Assembly (NCBI GenBank): GCA_029948255.1
Contig: JALIZF010001691.1
Coordinates: forward strand, 62,001-126,000
Origin: Telmatactis stephensoni
Taxonomy: Eukaryota; Cnidaria; Anthozoa; Actiniaria; Isophelliidae
Direction of reading: 5' to 3'
DNA length: 64,000 bases
A program made the translations under genes and the position numbers. The notes beneath the pieces are model-generated. The model searched no databases and was not told the origin of the DNA. It saw nothing but the letters and a program-made list of their open reading frames with translations. This document shows positions 36,317 through 47,547 of the stretch, in pieces (position 1 is the stretch's first letter; the number at the start of each line of letters is the position of its first letter).

Positions 36317-37766
36317 TCATCCTGCCATGCAATGTGGTGAGCAGATAGATGGAGGAATGCTCAGATTTCTCCGTGTCAAATCGAGGTAATTACGGTACAA
36401 AATAGGTAACTTAAGTCAAAGAGAACTTGTCTTTAGATCCCAGAGCAATTTTCATTATCTTACAACTACAATAAATGTCATGGATGTAAGATAAAATGGC
36501 AAATAAACTCTATTTACTTACCATGAGAACAACCGGTCAGCTACGTCCGCCATCTTGAAAACTTGACTGAATTGAAATTACCGCTGACTTCATCACGTGA
36601 CATAAGTTAGCCAATCAGCGTGAAAATTGTGTTTCGTGGAAGAAAATCAAGCAAACAATAACAAAACGAATTTGTATTACCATTATTAATAAATCAATTT
36701 GCAATTCAACAAAAGTCACAATCTGAGCTCATATCTGTTCATTTGTCTTCGATTAAAGTGTCGGCTTGACTGGCATATAAAGTTTATTTCTGTCAGTAAC
36801 GTACAAACGTCTACTATGTGCATCCCTCCAATGTCGTCCAATTATGACATTAGCGAGCTTGTATTCCTCGATTCTTTGGTGGAGATAGCCAACACATAGT
36901 CAGCATCACACTGACCACATCAGAATAAATGATGCTAGAACGGCATCGAAACGTTAGCCTAATCACACTTGTCTTCTTCGTAAAAATTATTATTATTATT
37001 ATATTATTCTATTTTATTTATTTTTTTAACTTCGTGTGTAATTTCATTTTCATTTTTCTTTTCTTTTCTTTTTCTTAATTTTGCTAGTAATTTTTGATCA
37101 GAAGAAAAGTAAATTATATCTCTTTCAAGCGGCAATCCCATGGTTGATAATCGGCTAAATGTGCTTTAATTTTGTTTGATGAGTTTCTAACGCCGCCTAA
37201 TCTTACTAATTCATATCTCTAGCATGTACGTGTCTGTATACACCGTAGAGTTTCGTGCGGTAATCAGTGCTATTTCCCTTGATATTTAGTTATATCAACA
37301 AAAAGTACATTCTGTTCACTGATAGGAAATCATTATGTCTGGCGATACTGTTATCAATTTTGCCCAAAGGAAAGCCAAAATGTAGATCGTAGATCAGATT
37401 TCCTTCTTCAACTTCTTTAATTCATTTTCCTGTTTTTTCCTTCCATTTTTTGTTGCGGCTTTTTTCGGATTATAAAGTAAATATTGTTGTTTAAAATTTT
37501 CCTTTTTCGTCTTTAGCTTAACTACATAATGTAACTATATCAGGTCTTTTAAAGAAGTATAAGATTTCAGTTCTATGAGATATAAATTCGCACGTCGCGG
37601 GTATGACACTACAATATGTCATCGCGCAATTTCACAACAAAACGAAAGAACACTCATTGTTAATTAACCAAACATGATTAGGCACATCGTAATTAAATGG
37701 TACCACCTGTGTTTCCATGGTAAATAATTGTTTGACATACACTCACACGTGATTATGTTGTATCAA
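36317..37766. other. intergenic, possible retroelement tail
   Basis: At 36928-36960 GATGCTAGAACGGCATCGAAACG forms a 5-bp hairpin (GATGC/GCATC) followed by GAAACG, then an ATT/T-rich tract to about 37030. Hairpin-GAAACG followed by simple repeat is a common 3' tail of retroelements. No RT sequence was recognised upstream. Confidence 0.3.
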
Positions 37767-38125
37767 CTGTTCTAACCACAGGCCTACCATCCTCAGCGTT
37801 TGTGAATCGGGTTAGTTCCCGTTTAGTGAAACCTAACCTTGTTGTCTCTTCTGTTAGTGGGAACGCAGCTCAAAACTCAACGGCCTAAAACTAAGTAAAT
37901 ACGCCTCAAACCCTCAAATAAACCAGCCAGAAGTGTTCAGTAACTATTAACCGTTATTTTGAACAAACTTTTGAAGAATCGATTAGAAAAGGAAAGACTT
38001 TCAGAGGCAAAATTAAATTCATTCTACTCAATTACCAAACAAACGGTTGAATCCCAAACCCACTAAACGGGAACTAACCCGATTCACAAACGTTGAGGAT
38101 GGTAAGCCTGTGGTTACGGAACAGG
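37767..38125. mobile_element. inverted-repeat element, 55-bp arms
   Basis: The left arm (ACCACAGGCCTACCATCCTC through GGTTAGTTCCCGTTTAGTG) matches the inverted right arm at 38062-38116 with few changes; CTGTTC/GGAACAG extends the symmetry. About 230 bp lies between. No target duplication resolved. Confidence 0.75.
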
Positions 38126-38281
38126 GCCTGAATGGGTGATGGTTGTCCGTTTAAAACAAATAAATGTTTGTCGGTTATCCTGAGTAACTCGACATTCAAC
38201 TACCAGATGCCGCTTTGGCCACTTTCTTTTGTAAGAGTAACTAGACCCTTTTACCAAGGTTTACTCGTGGCTAGGTGGGAT

Positions 38282-38645
38282 CATAGTTAATAGAGGGGAC
38301 TGGTTAGGAAGCCTTTTGTTATATGTCTTTGTTCATTATTTTTTTCAACCGTGACCGTGCACAAAATCTTTTATTTTTTCATTGTTTTCGCCTTAATTGC
38401 CATGGTTGAGCAACTGAACCCAATTGTTTCTTTTCCGCTGCTTGTTCGATGTATTCTAGTTCAAAATTAATTATATTAGAATATTTCAATAAATAATCCA
38501 ATAGACAACATTTCGGTTCATTCATATAGCCATTTTCTAATGAATTTAAACAAACTTTGTGCACGGTCAAGACCAGTTCAACATCCAGACTAGAACAAAG
38601 AAATGTAACAAAAGGCTTCCTAACCATTCCCCTCTATTAACTTAT
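38282..38645. mobile_element. 364-bp hAT-like MITE with 8-bp direct repeats
   Basis: GGTGGGAT flanks both ends (38274-38281, 38646-38653). Inverted arms share AGTTAATAGAGGGGA then TGGTTAGGAAGCC, with a second inner inverted pair (GACCGTGCACAAA). An 8-bp duplication fits hAT; the first three terminal bases do not match, so the exact end is uncertain. Confidence 0.65.
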
Positions 38646-38653
38646 GGTGGGAT

Positions 38654-39417
38654 TGACTAGTACTTGGATGCAGTGTATCATGAAATCATGCTATGTAGTT
38701 AGAGTGATATATTTGGCAGCCTGTGTTACAGCTATAAATTCGCAAAAAGAATAAAATACAAAGCAAAACTGCAACGTTCAAAATCAGAAGCTATTTTGGA
38801 CATTGCAAAGTTAGTGTGGGGTTCCTGTGGATGTTAAAGATAACACAAACGTGCTTGGTAGTAAAATTCAAGAACAAACATAAGGCTTTAATCTTTCAAC
38901 GTATCCTATTTTTAATAACACAATCATTTCAAAGCGTATAAAAATCAAACCCTGGAATAATTGATCAGCTGGTCTGGTGATTTGCTTAAAATTAATCATG
39001 GACAAGGAATTAAACATTGAAAGCATACAGAAATCGAAGTCAAAAGTAAAGCTTTTTTATTTCGATTCATTGATTTAAATTCCAAAAGTCTTCACATGAA
39101 ATTAAAAAACGGATATCGAAGAGAAAATTTAATAAGTTAGTTAGTGAGTCACGTGAGTTCGGTGCTGAATCAGCGTCAGACTAAACGAAGAGGCTTGCAT
39201 TTTACCTTGAAACCTCTATGCTATTATTATTCAGCGTTCCAAGGAGAAAGCCGAACAGAATAAACTTCAACATTTAGCCGAGTTTTCCAAGATGGTGTTG
39301 ACCTCGTGCATGACAGTGGCCCTTAAACTGGCTTCTACTGAGGTAATTTGGCGATTTACGACGTCGACGATAGATCGACAGGTAAACCTTAAGGCCTGGG
39401 CACGAGTAATTAGTGAT
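38654..39417. other. intergenic, no gene seen
   Basis: No exon or RNA gene recognised. Confidence 0.5.
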
Positions 39418-39567
39418 ATAGACCCCTTGCAGCGTGTTGTATGCATGTGACGTCAGAGCAGCTCAATCTGGGGGACAAAACAAAAGACTTTTGCTCTCTT
39501 GAGAATTAAAATTCATTGTTTTGTCCCCCAGATTGAGCTGAATTACAACATGCTGCAAGGGGTCTAT
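39418..39567. mobile_element. 150-bp palindromic MITE
   Basis: Arms share ATAGACCCCTTGCAGC and AGCTCAATCTGGGGGACAAA. The left arm has about 16 extra bases containing TGACGTCA. Target duplication unresolved. Confidence 0.75.
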
Positions 39568-40629
39568 TTACATCAGTTCTTAAGAGGGAATAAAAACCTA
39601 AATAGAAAAGAGAATTTGTAAAGCAGTAAAATAACAACATCATACAAATGGCTTGTTATGTTGGCAGTCGTTTATACGTTTGTTTTGCGTCTATCGAAAA
39701 AACCTAATTGCAAAATGTTGCAAGTAATTTATGTGTTGTATGTCATGCGCAACGCGATTGCACACTTTGTTCGCATTCAATATCAGTTGACGTACAAATA
39801 AAGCTTACCGCCGTTATAGTCATACTTACATGTAGCATAAATTACTTATTTCACCTGTTCTTTTAGGAATTTCAAAGAAAAGAAAGAATGCATGGATGGT
39901 GAATGAAAAGTGAAGAAATTGGTCTGGAGACAAGAAGTAAATAAAAAGAGAAACAAATACCTAGTATTAATGTGAAAAGCTGAAGTAGAATTTCCTTTAT
40001 AAAATCAAGAGCACTTAACGTTTCAGCTTTCTCATTTATTTCGTGCGCTTATTGTGCAACCCTTTTTCTATTTCGAAATCCTTTCATTTAACTTTTGATT
40101 TTTAAATTTCAAAATTGAAATGCCAACGAACGTGACAAATATCAATTATAAACATCATTTATGTCAATATTTTGACTGTCTTGCAGGTACACTGCGTTAT
40201 TCAATGCGATTATCGGTTACCATTAGCAACAGCTGACGCATTTTATATGATAACAAATCCCGAGATTTCTATCCTCTGTGAAGCGTTTGAAACGTCCTAA
40301 CGCTTGGATAATACTTGTAGTATAAATATAAGAATCGCCTTAACGGGGAGGGTTTATGAAAAAGTGACGATTTCGATTTTGGTGTGCATTTAAAGTCCCC
40401 CTTTAAATATGTTTACCTAAACTGCTAAATTCTAAATAAGCTGCTACTTGTCTTCTTTATTTCGTAATAATCTGTACTGCTTATTACCATAGCTCGTATT
40501 TTGTCTTTTCTTGCACTCGTGAAAGAATAAGAGTTGACAATATATCACATGCGCAAAAATTAGAAATGCACTGGGATCGCACTGAGACTTAGAACAAGTG
40601 TAAAGCAAATACAGACTAATAATGTACCG
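39568..40629. other. intergenic, no gene seen
   Basis: No exon or RNA gene recognised. Confidence 0.5.
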
Positions 40630-41165
40630 TAGTACTACTCATCAACAATGCTTGTCGTGACATAGATGAACATGCTGCACAGACTCAGTAATGTACTCTT
40701 CATTAGCAGTGCTTGTATTTTCTTTCTCCTATGAGATAAATGCAGCACTGAGTCTTAGAACAAGCAACATACACAGACTCAATAATGTACTGCTCATTAG
40801 CAGTGCTTGTTTTCTTTCCCCTATGAGATAAATGCAGCTCTGAGTACGACTTTGAACCTGAAGCAACATACACAGACTCAGTAATATGTACTGCTCATTA
40901 GCAGTGCTTGTCTTTTCTCACACCTATGAGGCGGTAAATGCAGCACTGAGGCCTAGTTCAAACGTCGCATCTCACATGTGCTGAATTCAATGCAAATGAG
41001 ATGATAATGAGTAGAAACAAAAGATTTGACTAATTTGCATTGAATTCGACACATGTGAGATGCGACGTTTGAACTAGGCCTGAGTCTTAGAACAAGCAAC
41101 ATACACATACTCAGTAATATACTGCTCATTAGCAGTACTTGTCTTTTCTAGCCTCTATGAGATAA
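40630..41165. repeat. about 95-bp tandem repeat, interrupted by a MITE
   Basis: Roughly four units containing ACAGACTCAGTAATGTACTG, CATTAGCAGTGCTTGT and TATGAGATAAATGCAGCACT. It is the inverted relative of the array at 3991-4235. The MITE at 40951-41079 splits one unit. Confidence 0.9.
40951..41079. mobile_element. 129-bp MITE with 5-bp target duplication
   Basis: CTGAG lies on both sides (40946-40950 and 41080-41084). Arms are identical for the first 30 bp (GCCTAGTTCAAACGTCGCAT onward) and nearly so to about 47 bp. Neighbouring tandem units (GCAGCACTGAGTCTTAGAAC) show the uninterrupted target. A 5-bp duplication occurs in Transib and some other superfamilies; none can be assigned. Confidence 0.85.
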
Positions 41166-43179
41166 ATACAGCAAATGAAACGTGAAAGTCATACAATGAG
41201 TTAAGTCTATAGTCATATCAGATATGAGTCAAAGATAAACTAATGCACTTTATTTAAGACAAGTACTCTGTGACTAAACGCGTCGCTTTTCCTTTTATGT
41301 TGTCAATGCCGCTTTGCTTCCGCTGTACTAAAAATACAACTCGTTTTTTCGTAGTGATAGTACTGTTCTGTCTTTGTTATCAAGTCTTACGCTACTACAG
41401 ACACTACAAATTGGCAATGAAAAAATAAGCGGAAAATTTATGACGCGCGCAGTGTTCCCGTAAAAAACCTCGTTTCCCTAGCGTGTTGTAGTGTTTCTTG
41501 ATTGCGCTTTTGTGATGAAAAAATTTTGTTTAAAGTTTTTGGAACTCGAATTATTTTTCAAGATAAATCAAGAATGATTAAAAATGTACTAAGTTATCTT
41601 TTGTAAGATAACTAACAACTATTTTCGACGCTAAATGAAGTATTTTTAGAAAATAAAACCAAGGAACTAGCTCTCTTTTTAAGTAAGGATCGAAGAAATT
41701 AACGCTTTCATTTCATAACAAGACTCATTAGCCAAAACATTGATATTTGTCAATCTAATTCTTAGTCTTAGCAGAAGCGAAAACAAAAGATAACTTTTTA
41801 ATTCGTCTGCGTTCAAACGTCAATTGATGTATAACGACCCTCTCTTTATTCAGAAAAATGATTTCTATTAGTTTTTCCCATCAAAATACCGAGATTAAAG
41901 TAATATATTGACAGAGAAATAGTTTTTCAACAAAATTTTAGTATCTTCTTAGACAGCGCGTGGGAATCACTAACTTGATGCAGATTCGAGAATTAATCAG
42001 TAATTTTGTTCTTAACTCTGTTTTTTCGCAGACAAAAGTTTGAATCTAGTCTTTATTTAGAGAAATGTTTTAAATTTTAATCTTTGGCGTCAAAACCCCG
42101 TATTATTGGTTTTCCATTAAACAAAAATTGGTTGTGCGTATAATTAATTGTTCAATGAATTTAAACGTGCGCGAATTCTTCAAGTTAATTGTGTGAACAT
42201 TTCGGGATCCATTTGTTGAAATTATATTTCTGAAAACATAATTACTACATAGGCTATTTAAATTTCAAATAGCAATTTTATTGCAGTAATTTTTTGTGTT
42301 TTTTTATGTACAATAAGTATATATATTAACTTTTTGTGATGAAATTCTTAACTGTGCGACAAAATATATTTGACAATATGAAATACAAAACTAACTAGTT
42401 CCTAGTGTTGATGAATCACGTTGTGGTTTAGTAATTTTAAAAATACTTTTCTTTGTAGAAATATTCTGGTAGAAAAACCACAACGCGATGTTTTCACCTG
42501 CCAAAGCATATACGTGACTGTTTCTTGGGCACATTTTATGGCAGTGCCAGATTCTTTTTTTGTTTGGTTTCACTCTTGGAAACTAAAATTCAAAACCTAC
42601 AATTCACAGCAGATGTTAATTTGACTTTCTGTGTTGAAAATCTAATATCATTTTTTCAGTTTATAAATTGGCAAGACCTCGATCGAATGAGCGTTCAGCT
42701 AGGAAACTTCCTCACTTTGAAAAAGCTTCGTTTTTGTGGAACTCTCATCCTAAAATAAGTCAAGCAATTAATCCTACGATTACGTAATTGTGATTAGTAC
42801 CTATATTTTTCAAAGTATTTTTGAATTTAAAATTGGTTTAGAAAATGTTTAAAATGTGCGGCCAGCAACACTATAAATATTACATGGCGAAATGTGTACA
42901 AGAAGCCATCAGTTGATGGTATAATTTCACATCAAGCTATGATCCTGAAACCGTTCAGTTTTAAATTCCTCTTGAGTCTTGAATTTCGTTTCTTTTTCTC
43001 ATATAATTCTGTTACATATTATTTTGAGTTCTTTCTTGAAAATGTCTACTTCTTTTGATGATATGATGACAAATTGAAATCATTCACAAATTGATTTTTT
43101 TCTCAAATTGTCTGTCTTTCTTGGTATTAATTCTTCATAAAAATGTTATTAGTTTCGCGTCCCTACGCGCTTGATATTC
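41166..43179. other. intergenic, no gene seen
   Basis: One small inverted pair (CACGTTGTGGTTT at 42418 and AAACCACAACGCG at 42475) sits in overlapping spurious frames. No exon recognised. Confidence 0.5.
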
Positions 43180-43578
43180 TCATACACTTTTTTCGATGTT
43201 TTTGCAGTTTTCTGAAGAAGGAACAGCATATCTTTCAAACAAGCGATCCCATTCTTCCTCAATATCCTCGTAGCTCACTAAGTCCGTGTCGAACGATCCG
43301 TGTGGGCCATGATGTCGCGAAATAAACTCTAAACCATTTTGAACTATCGTAGCACTGACTTCTCCCATACTTGTGATAATTCGTAACGGTTTGTCTGTCA
43401 GTTCGCTTGCTTTTTCTTTAATTTTACGGATTTTTTTACGAAAAGAGTCTTTGAAGTCATGTGGCGTTGAGAAGTAACGGATTTCCACCAGGTCGTCAGC
43501 CCACTGGACATGTTTACTTCCACCAAAACTACTAGTATCGGAGTCGCTATCACTAAAATACTCCTTCTCGCCTTTCAT
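43180..43578 (-). CDS. small RVxF/W-D-box protein, copy 3 (candidate PP1-binding protein)
   Basis: Intact frame of 132 residues from the ATG at 43578. The same frame stays open upstream to a stop near 43750 but has no ATG there. An acidic serine run (S-D-S-D-S-D-T-S-S, residues 9-17, CK2-like) precedes K-H-V-Q-W (22-26), L30, I33 and the aromatic pair Y35-F36. A basic, probably helical segment (about 44-62) follows, and W-D-R-L-F-E-R-Y lies at 110-117, with a 15-residue tail that the paralogues lack. It shares layout with the genes at 7319-7654 and 15133-15519 but is the most diverged. PP1 docking is inferred from the motif and its spacing. If the upstream open frame is used via an unseen 5' exon, the protein would be longer. 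Confidence 0.7.
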   Translation of the reverse strand: MKGEKEYFSDSDSDTSSFGGSKHVQWADDLVEIRYFSTPHDFKDSFRKKIRKIKEKASELTDKPLRIITSMGEVSATIVQNGLEFISRHHGPHGSFDTDLVSYEDIEEEWDRLFERYAVPSSENCKNIEKSV

Positions 43579-43959
43579 ACTTGCGTCTCTCGCGTTAGTC
43601 GCGGTTTTCCTTGATGCTATGATGTCGTTTGAAATGTGCTCCCAATGTATCTTACTACTATATACTTCTCTTTGGTGAATTTCAATATTTCGCCAATTTC
43701 TACAATGTCTTGCTCGCTTCAATGATGTCTTCCGGTAAAGTCCCTGTATCTACGTTGTGTTTTCGATACTAAAATGCCAGTTTTCTTTAACTGTTTGACT
43801 TTTTTCCTCTGCAAGAATGTCTTCCAATAATAGAACTCCAATTTCTTGTATTGGTTGCTTAATTTTAGTTCACTGTGTTTTTACAAAGTTGTTCATCCAA
43901 ACTGAGATGTTCACTCCGACGGATTCGATATAATGACAAATCCTGACACATTAATGTCT

Positions 43960-43965
43960 TTTATA
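43960..43965 (-). promoter_or_regulatory. possible TATA box for the 43180-43578 gene
   Basis: Minus-strand ACTTATAAAAGAC about 380 nt before the ATG. The distance and intervening ATGs would require a long or spliced leader, so this is tentative. Confidence 0.25.
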
Positions 43966-43969
43966 AGTC

Positions 43970-46935
43970 CTTCGCCCACGTTTTTCCCGCCATAAGCTTC
44001 CTCTACCATTGTTCGGCTAACAGAAAGCTATTTTGGGACCATGTTTGACGTCAGTTGGCTCATTTTAGCTTCGATTCTGATGGCCATTTCTGTGGGACTT
44101 GCGTCATCAGTTCTTGACAATACCTCAACCACTCGTAGTCATAATGAAGAAATAAAATGACAGTCTCAGCTTACCAGATGTCTGCTGGCAAATTTACATT
44201 AAAACTCAGATTCCTTATTTATTCAAAAAAGAATATTAATTTGAGGTTTTGGTTTTGGTTAGCAAGTTTTTCCCAAAACCTTTATCGACCGAGTATCTTG
44301 AATACAGTAAGCCTTTTTAAAAATCTAGAATTAGAACTGACTTTTCAAGGCATATGATTGGATATTTCGTTGCTATGGTTACCTAAGCAGCTGGCAATTT
44401 AGAAATGACAGAAAACGGAATTCGATTCTGACAAAACTTGAAAAGACATAATTATTCATTTTATTTAAATTTCCTCCATCTGACAAAATGCTCTTTCTTT
44501 TTAATTTTTCCTTCCTATTTAAATTCCTTTTCGTTTGAAACTGTACTTTTCGCAGCATCATGCGAAACTCTCTATCCGTCAAGAAGAAAGCTCTCCCACT
44601 TTGTTCATCGAAAAACGCAGCGGTCTATTTTTGTTTGTGGTAAAAATTGAACACTAATTATGCAAATTACCTGCTCGCCCGCCCGCAACAAAATCAATAT
44701 TTTTCCATCTATGTTTATCAATTGTCAACGAACCAAACGTCACATTCACCAAATAAAGACGGTGGATTATTGCGAAATAGTTGTTTTATACGATAAAATA
44801 AGTGAAAATGTTAAGAACAGCTTAGTTAAAACAAAAAATGTAAGAAATAATAGGCTTGCACCTGCTTCCAAGCCGCCATGTTGTGACGTAGAACATTCGG
44901 AAACTTTCGTAACTTTTCGTAGAGGAGTCGTATTCCGAACACGTTCTATAAAAATTCAAATACATTTAATACAAAATCCACAGCTGTCAGTTGAGTTAAG
45001 TCACCATTCTAGAACAATATTCGGAAATTTTTGTGGGTTCTTTAATCCAATTAATGTAAAAATTGATTTGTCCACATCCGGCTGAGTCGTGATGATGACG
45101 TACTTATCGTAGAACATTCGGATGATTTCGTGAGTACTTCGTTGAGTGGTCGTTCCTGAAAAATACAACTTAACTCGCACATGCTGAGCCTTTTGGAGCT
45201 AGTCACCTTTTGGTGACGTATTCTTCGTAGAATATTCGGATCATGTCGTGAGGGCTTCGTGAGGTCTTCGGTGAGGAGTCGTAGGACGAGGCAGTTGATT
45301 GCTTTCCTCTTAACAATCAATTGCCCCTCACCCACCCTCATCAAGTTGGTTGATTACAGAATAATTGGAAAAATTGTGTTGTTTTGAGTTCTTCTAGATT
45401 GTTCCTTGGCCTAGACATGTCCAACTACTTTACAAAACTTTTAACACCTTTATTTCTATTTTGTTTTCACTTTTGTTCGTCACATATTCAATGGCAAGAG
45501 GCCAAAAACTAGATATTATTCGAGATTTTTCTAACAAGATTCTAATTTCCTTTTTATTGATATCATTAAAAATAATGCATATTGAAGTAATACAGGTAGA
45601 CCTAAAAGTATTCTAACTATTCTTTCAAATTGATATCAGTGTAGTTTTGAAGAATAAGAAGCAAGTTATTTTTCTGAATCCTTTCAGCTTTGTTTAAATA
45701 TCGCTGATCTAATTCCAGAGAAAGGACAAAACAGAAAACTAAAACGGTTTTCAATTCCTTCCAGATTATTCTAACAAAACTGAATCATTTTAATTGTTTT
45801 CATTTTGGTTCTTTTGCAAATGTTCATTATGAAAAACTCGTCGATGTCTAGTTACAATAAAATCGACCGCTTTACTGTTTTCTTTTGTTTTTTATTTCTT
45901 TTTCGGAATATGTTCATGACCCCTTCCAAAGTACACCTTTTTCACTTTTTGTTTATCTTTCTTTGACTCCAATCATTTACATATCAAAGAGTGTTCCCTC
46001 TGAATTTTGTTTACTATAAATTGTTCTTTTAGTCACGAAAGCGCTATAAACATTTTATCTGTTAAAAACATCAAATATGTGTTAATGTGGTTTTCACCAT
46101 TTAAAGGTCCTTAGTTTATTTATCTTTTATGGTGTCAATTTGCCCTGCTTTATCTGTGTGAGGGATTTTCCATTTTGGCTATCATCTAATGTGCAGCCAA
46201 CGTAATTTTGGTTTATCAGTTCGGGGAGTTAGTTATGACGTAAGACACATAAATCTACCATGCTGTTAGTTTTAGTGAAAGCTTTTCTGTATCAAACATG
46301 ATGCAACCGCTGCAAAGCAAGCTACGACGGGCGGCACAATATCTGCTGAGAAAAAACAGACAATTTCCTCCTTCGTGCGATATTTGTTCTAGAATCGTTC
46401 ATGTATTGAAGTACGCGTGATGTTTTTCCTCGATAAAAACATGTTTTCGACTAGCTATCAGACGGTCATTAAGTATTAATGAACAATTACAGAGTTTTTA
46501 CCCATGAAAAAGGTTTTTATTGAACTAGAGACATGGTGTGTAGAGAGCTTTTATAGACTTCGAACATCGTGAGAATCAATCCACCTTAAACCATGCTTGC
46601 GATACCGCCAATAATGTTGACTCTCCTAACTGCTTTTCGTTGGAAATCGCTCACAGCAATAATTCTGTCTGAATTCATTTGATTGGTAGAGCTTGAATCC
46701 AATGTGCGTCGTGCGATAATCGACCAGAAATAACCTTGAAAAAAAAGTTTCCCATGCACTGAGTGCCGACTCAACTATTTCGTAAAATGTAATTTAATTC
46801 AATGATATTTTTCTTGAACGAAGTGATGGAGATGAATATACCAAGGAATTAACCAGCAAACGAGCAAAATCTATAATTCTTAAATCATTCGACGCTGACA
46901 AAAGGAACAAAAGGTTGAATGAACGAACGAACTGA
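43970..46935. other. intergenic, no supported gene
   Basis: An X-box-like GTTGCTATGGTTACC lies at 44369-44383. At 44885-45250 there are three loose repeats of a GACGTA..CGTAGAACATTCGGA motif. The 141-codon plus frame at 44660-45085 has no recognisable feature. Confidence 0.45.
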
Positions 46936-47028
46936 ACGAACGACTGACTGAATGAATAGATAAATGGTTGGATGGATGAATCATTCATCCATCCAACCAT
47001 TTATCTGTTCATTCATTCAGTCGTTCGT
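46936..47028. repeat. 93-bp near-perfect palindrome
   Basis: Arms of about 46 bp with almost no spacer. The central GATAAATGGTTGGATGGATG is perfectly mirrored; the outer ACGAACGACTGA arms differ by a few bases. It sits next to tetranucleotide repeats with the same motifs. Confidence 0.9.
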
Positions 47029-47082
47029 CAATGAATGAACTTATCGAAAGGATGTTTTAATGAACCAATAATTGACTGACTA

Positions 47083-47310
47083 AATAAATGAATGAATGAA
47101 TGAATAAATGAATGAATGAATAAATGAATGAATGAATGAATGAATGAATAAATGAATGAATGAATGAATGAATGAATGAATGAATGAATGAATGAATGAA
47201 TGAATGAATGAATGAATGAATGAATGAATGAATGAATGAATAAATAAATAAATGAATGAATGAATAAATGAAAAATGAATAAATGAATGAATGTTTGAAT
47301 AGATGAGTGG
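47083..47310. repeat. (GAAT)n tetranucleotide array
   Basis: Nearly pure TGAA/TAAA units. Phe-Ile-His-Ser frames are not genes. Confidence 0.95.
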
Positions 47311-47416
47311 ATGAGTAGTTGGATGAGCTATTCAGTCTAATAGAAAACAAAGCCGAACATATTTTTTGATCGAAGTATTTTAAATCATAAACGTGTAGAT
47401 AGCTCCAGGAACGTTT

Positions 47417-47497
47417 ATCTGTTTATCTGTCTGTCTGTCTGTCCGTCTGTCTGTCTGTCTGTCTGTCCGTCCGTCCGTCCGTCCGTCCGTCCGTCCG

Positions 47498-47529
<32 letters not shown>

Positions 47530-47547
47530 GCGTCTGTCTGTCTGTCC
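47417..47547. repeat. (TCTG)n/(TCCG)n array
   Basis: TCTG units with an internal homogeneous block of TCCG (47467-47495), which creates a CpG-rich patch. Confidence 0.95.

Noticed and set aside
36928..36960. Hammerhead ribozyme
   Set aside because: The GAAAC side and a hairpin exist but the CUGANGA side of the core is not there.
44660..45085. 141-codon ORF
   Set aside because: Unbiased composition, no motif, overlaps loose repeats of CGTAGAACATTCGGA.
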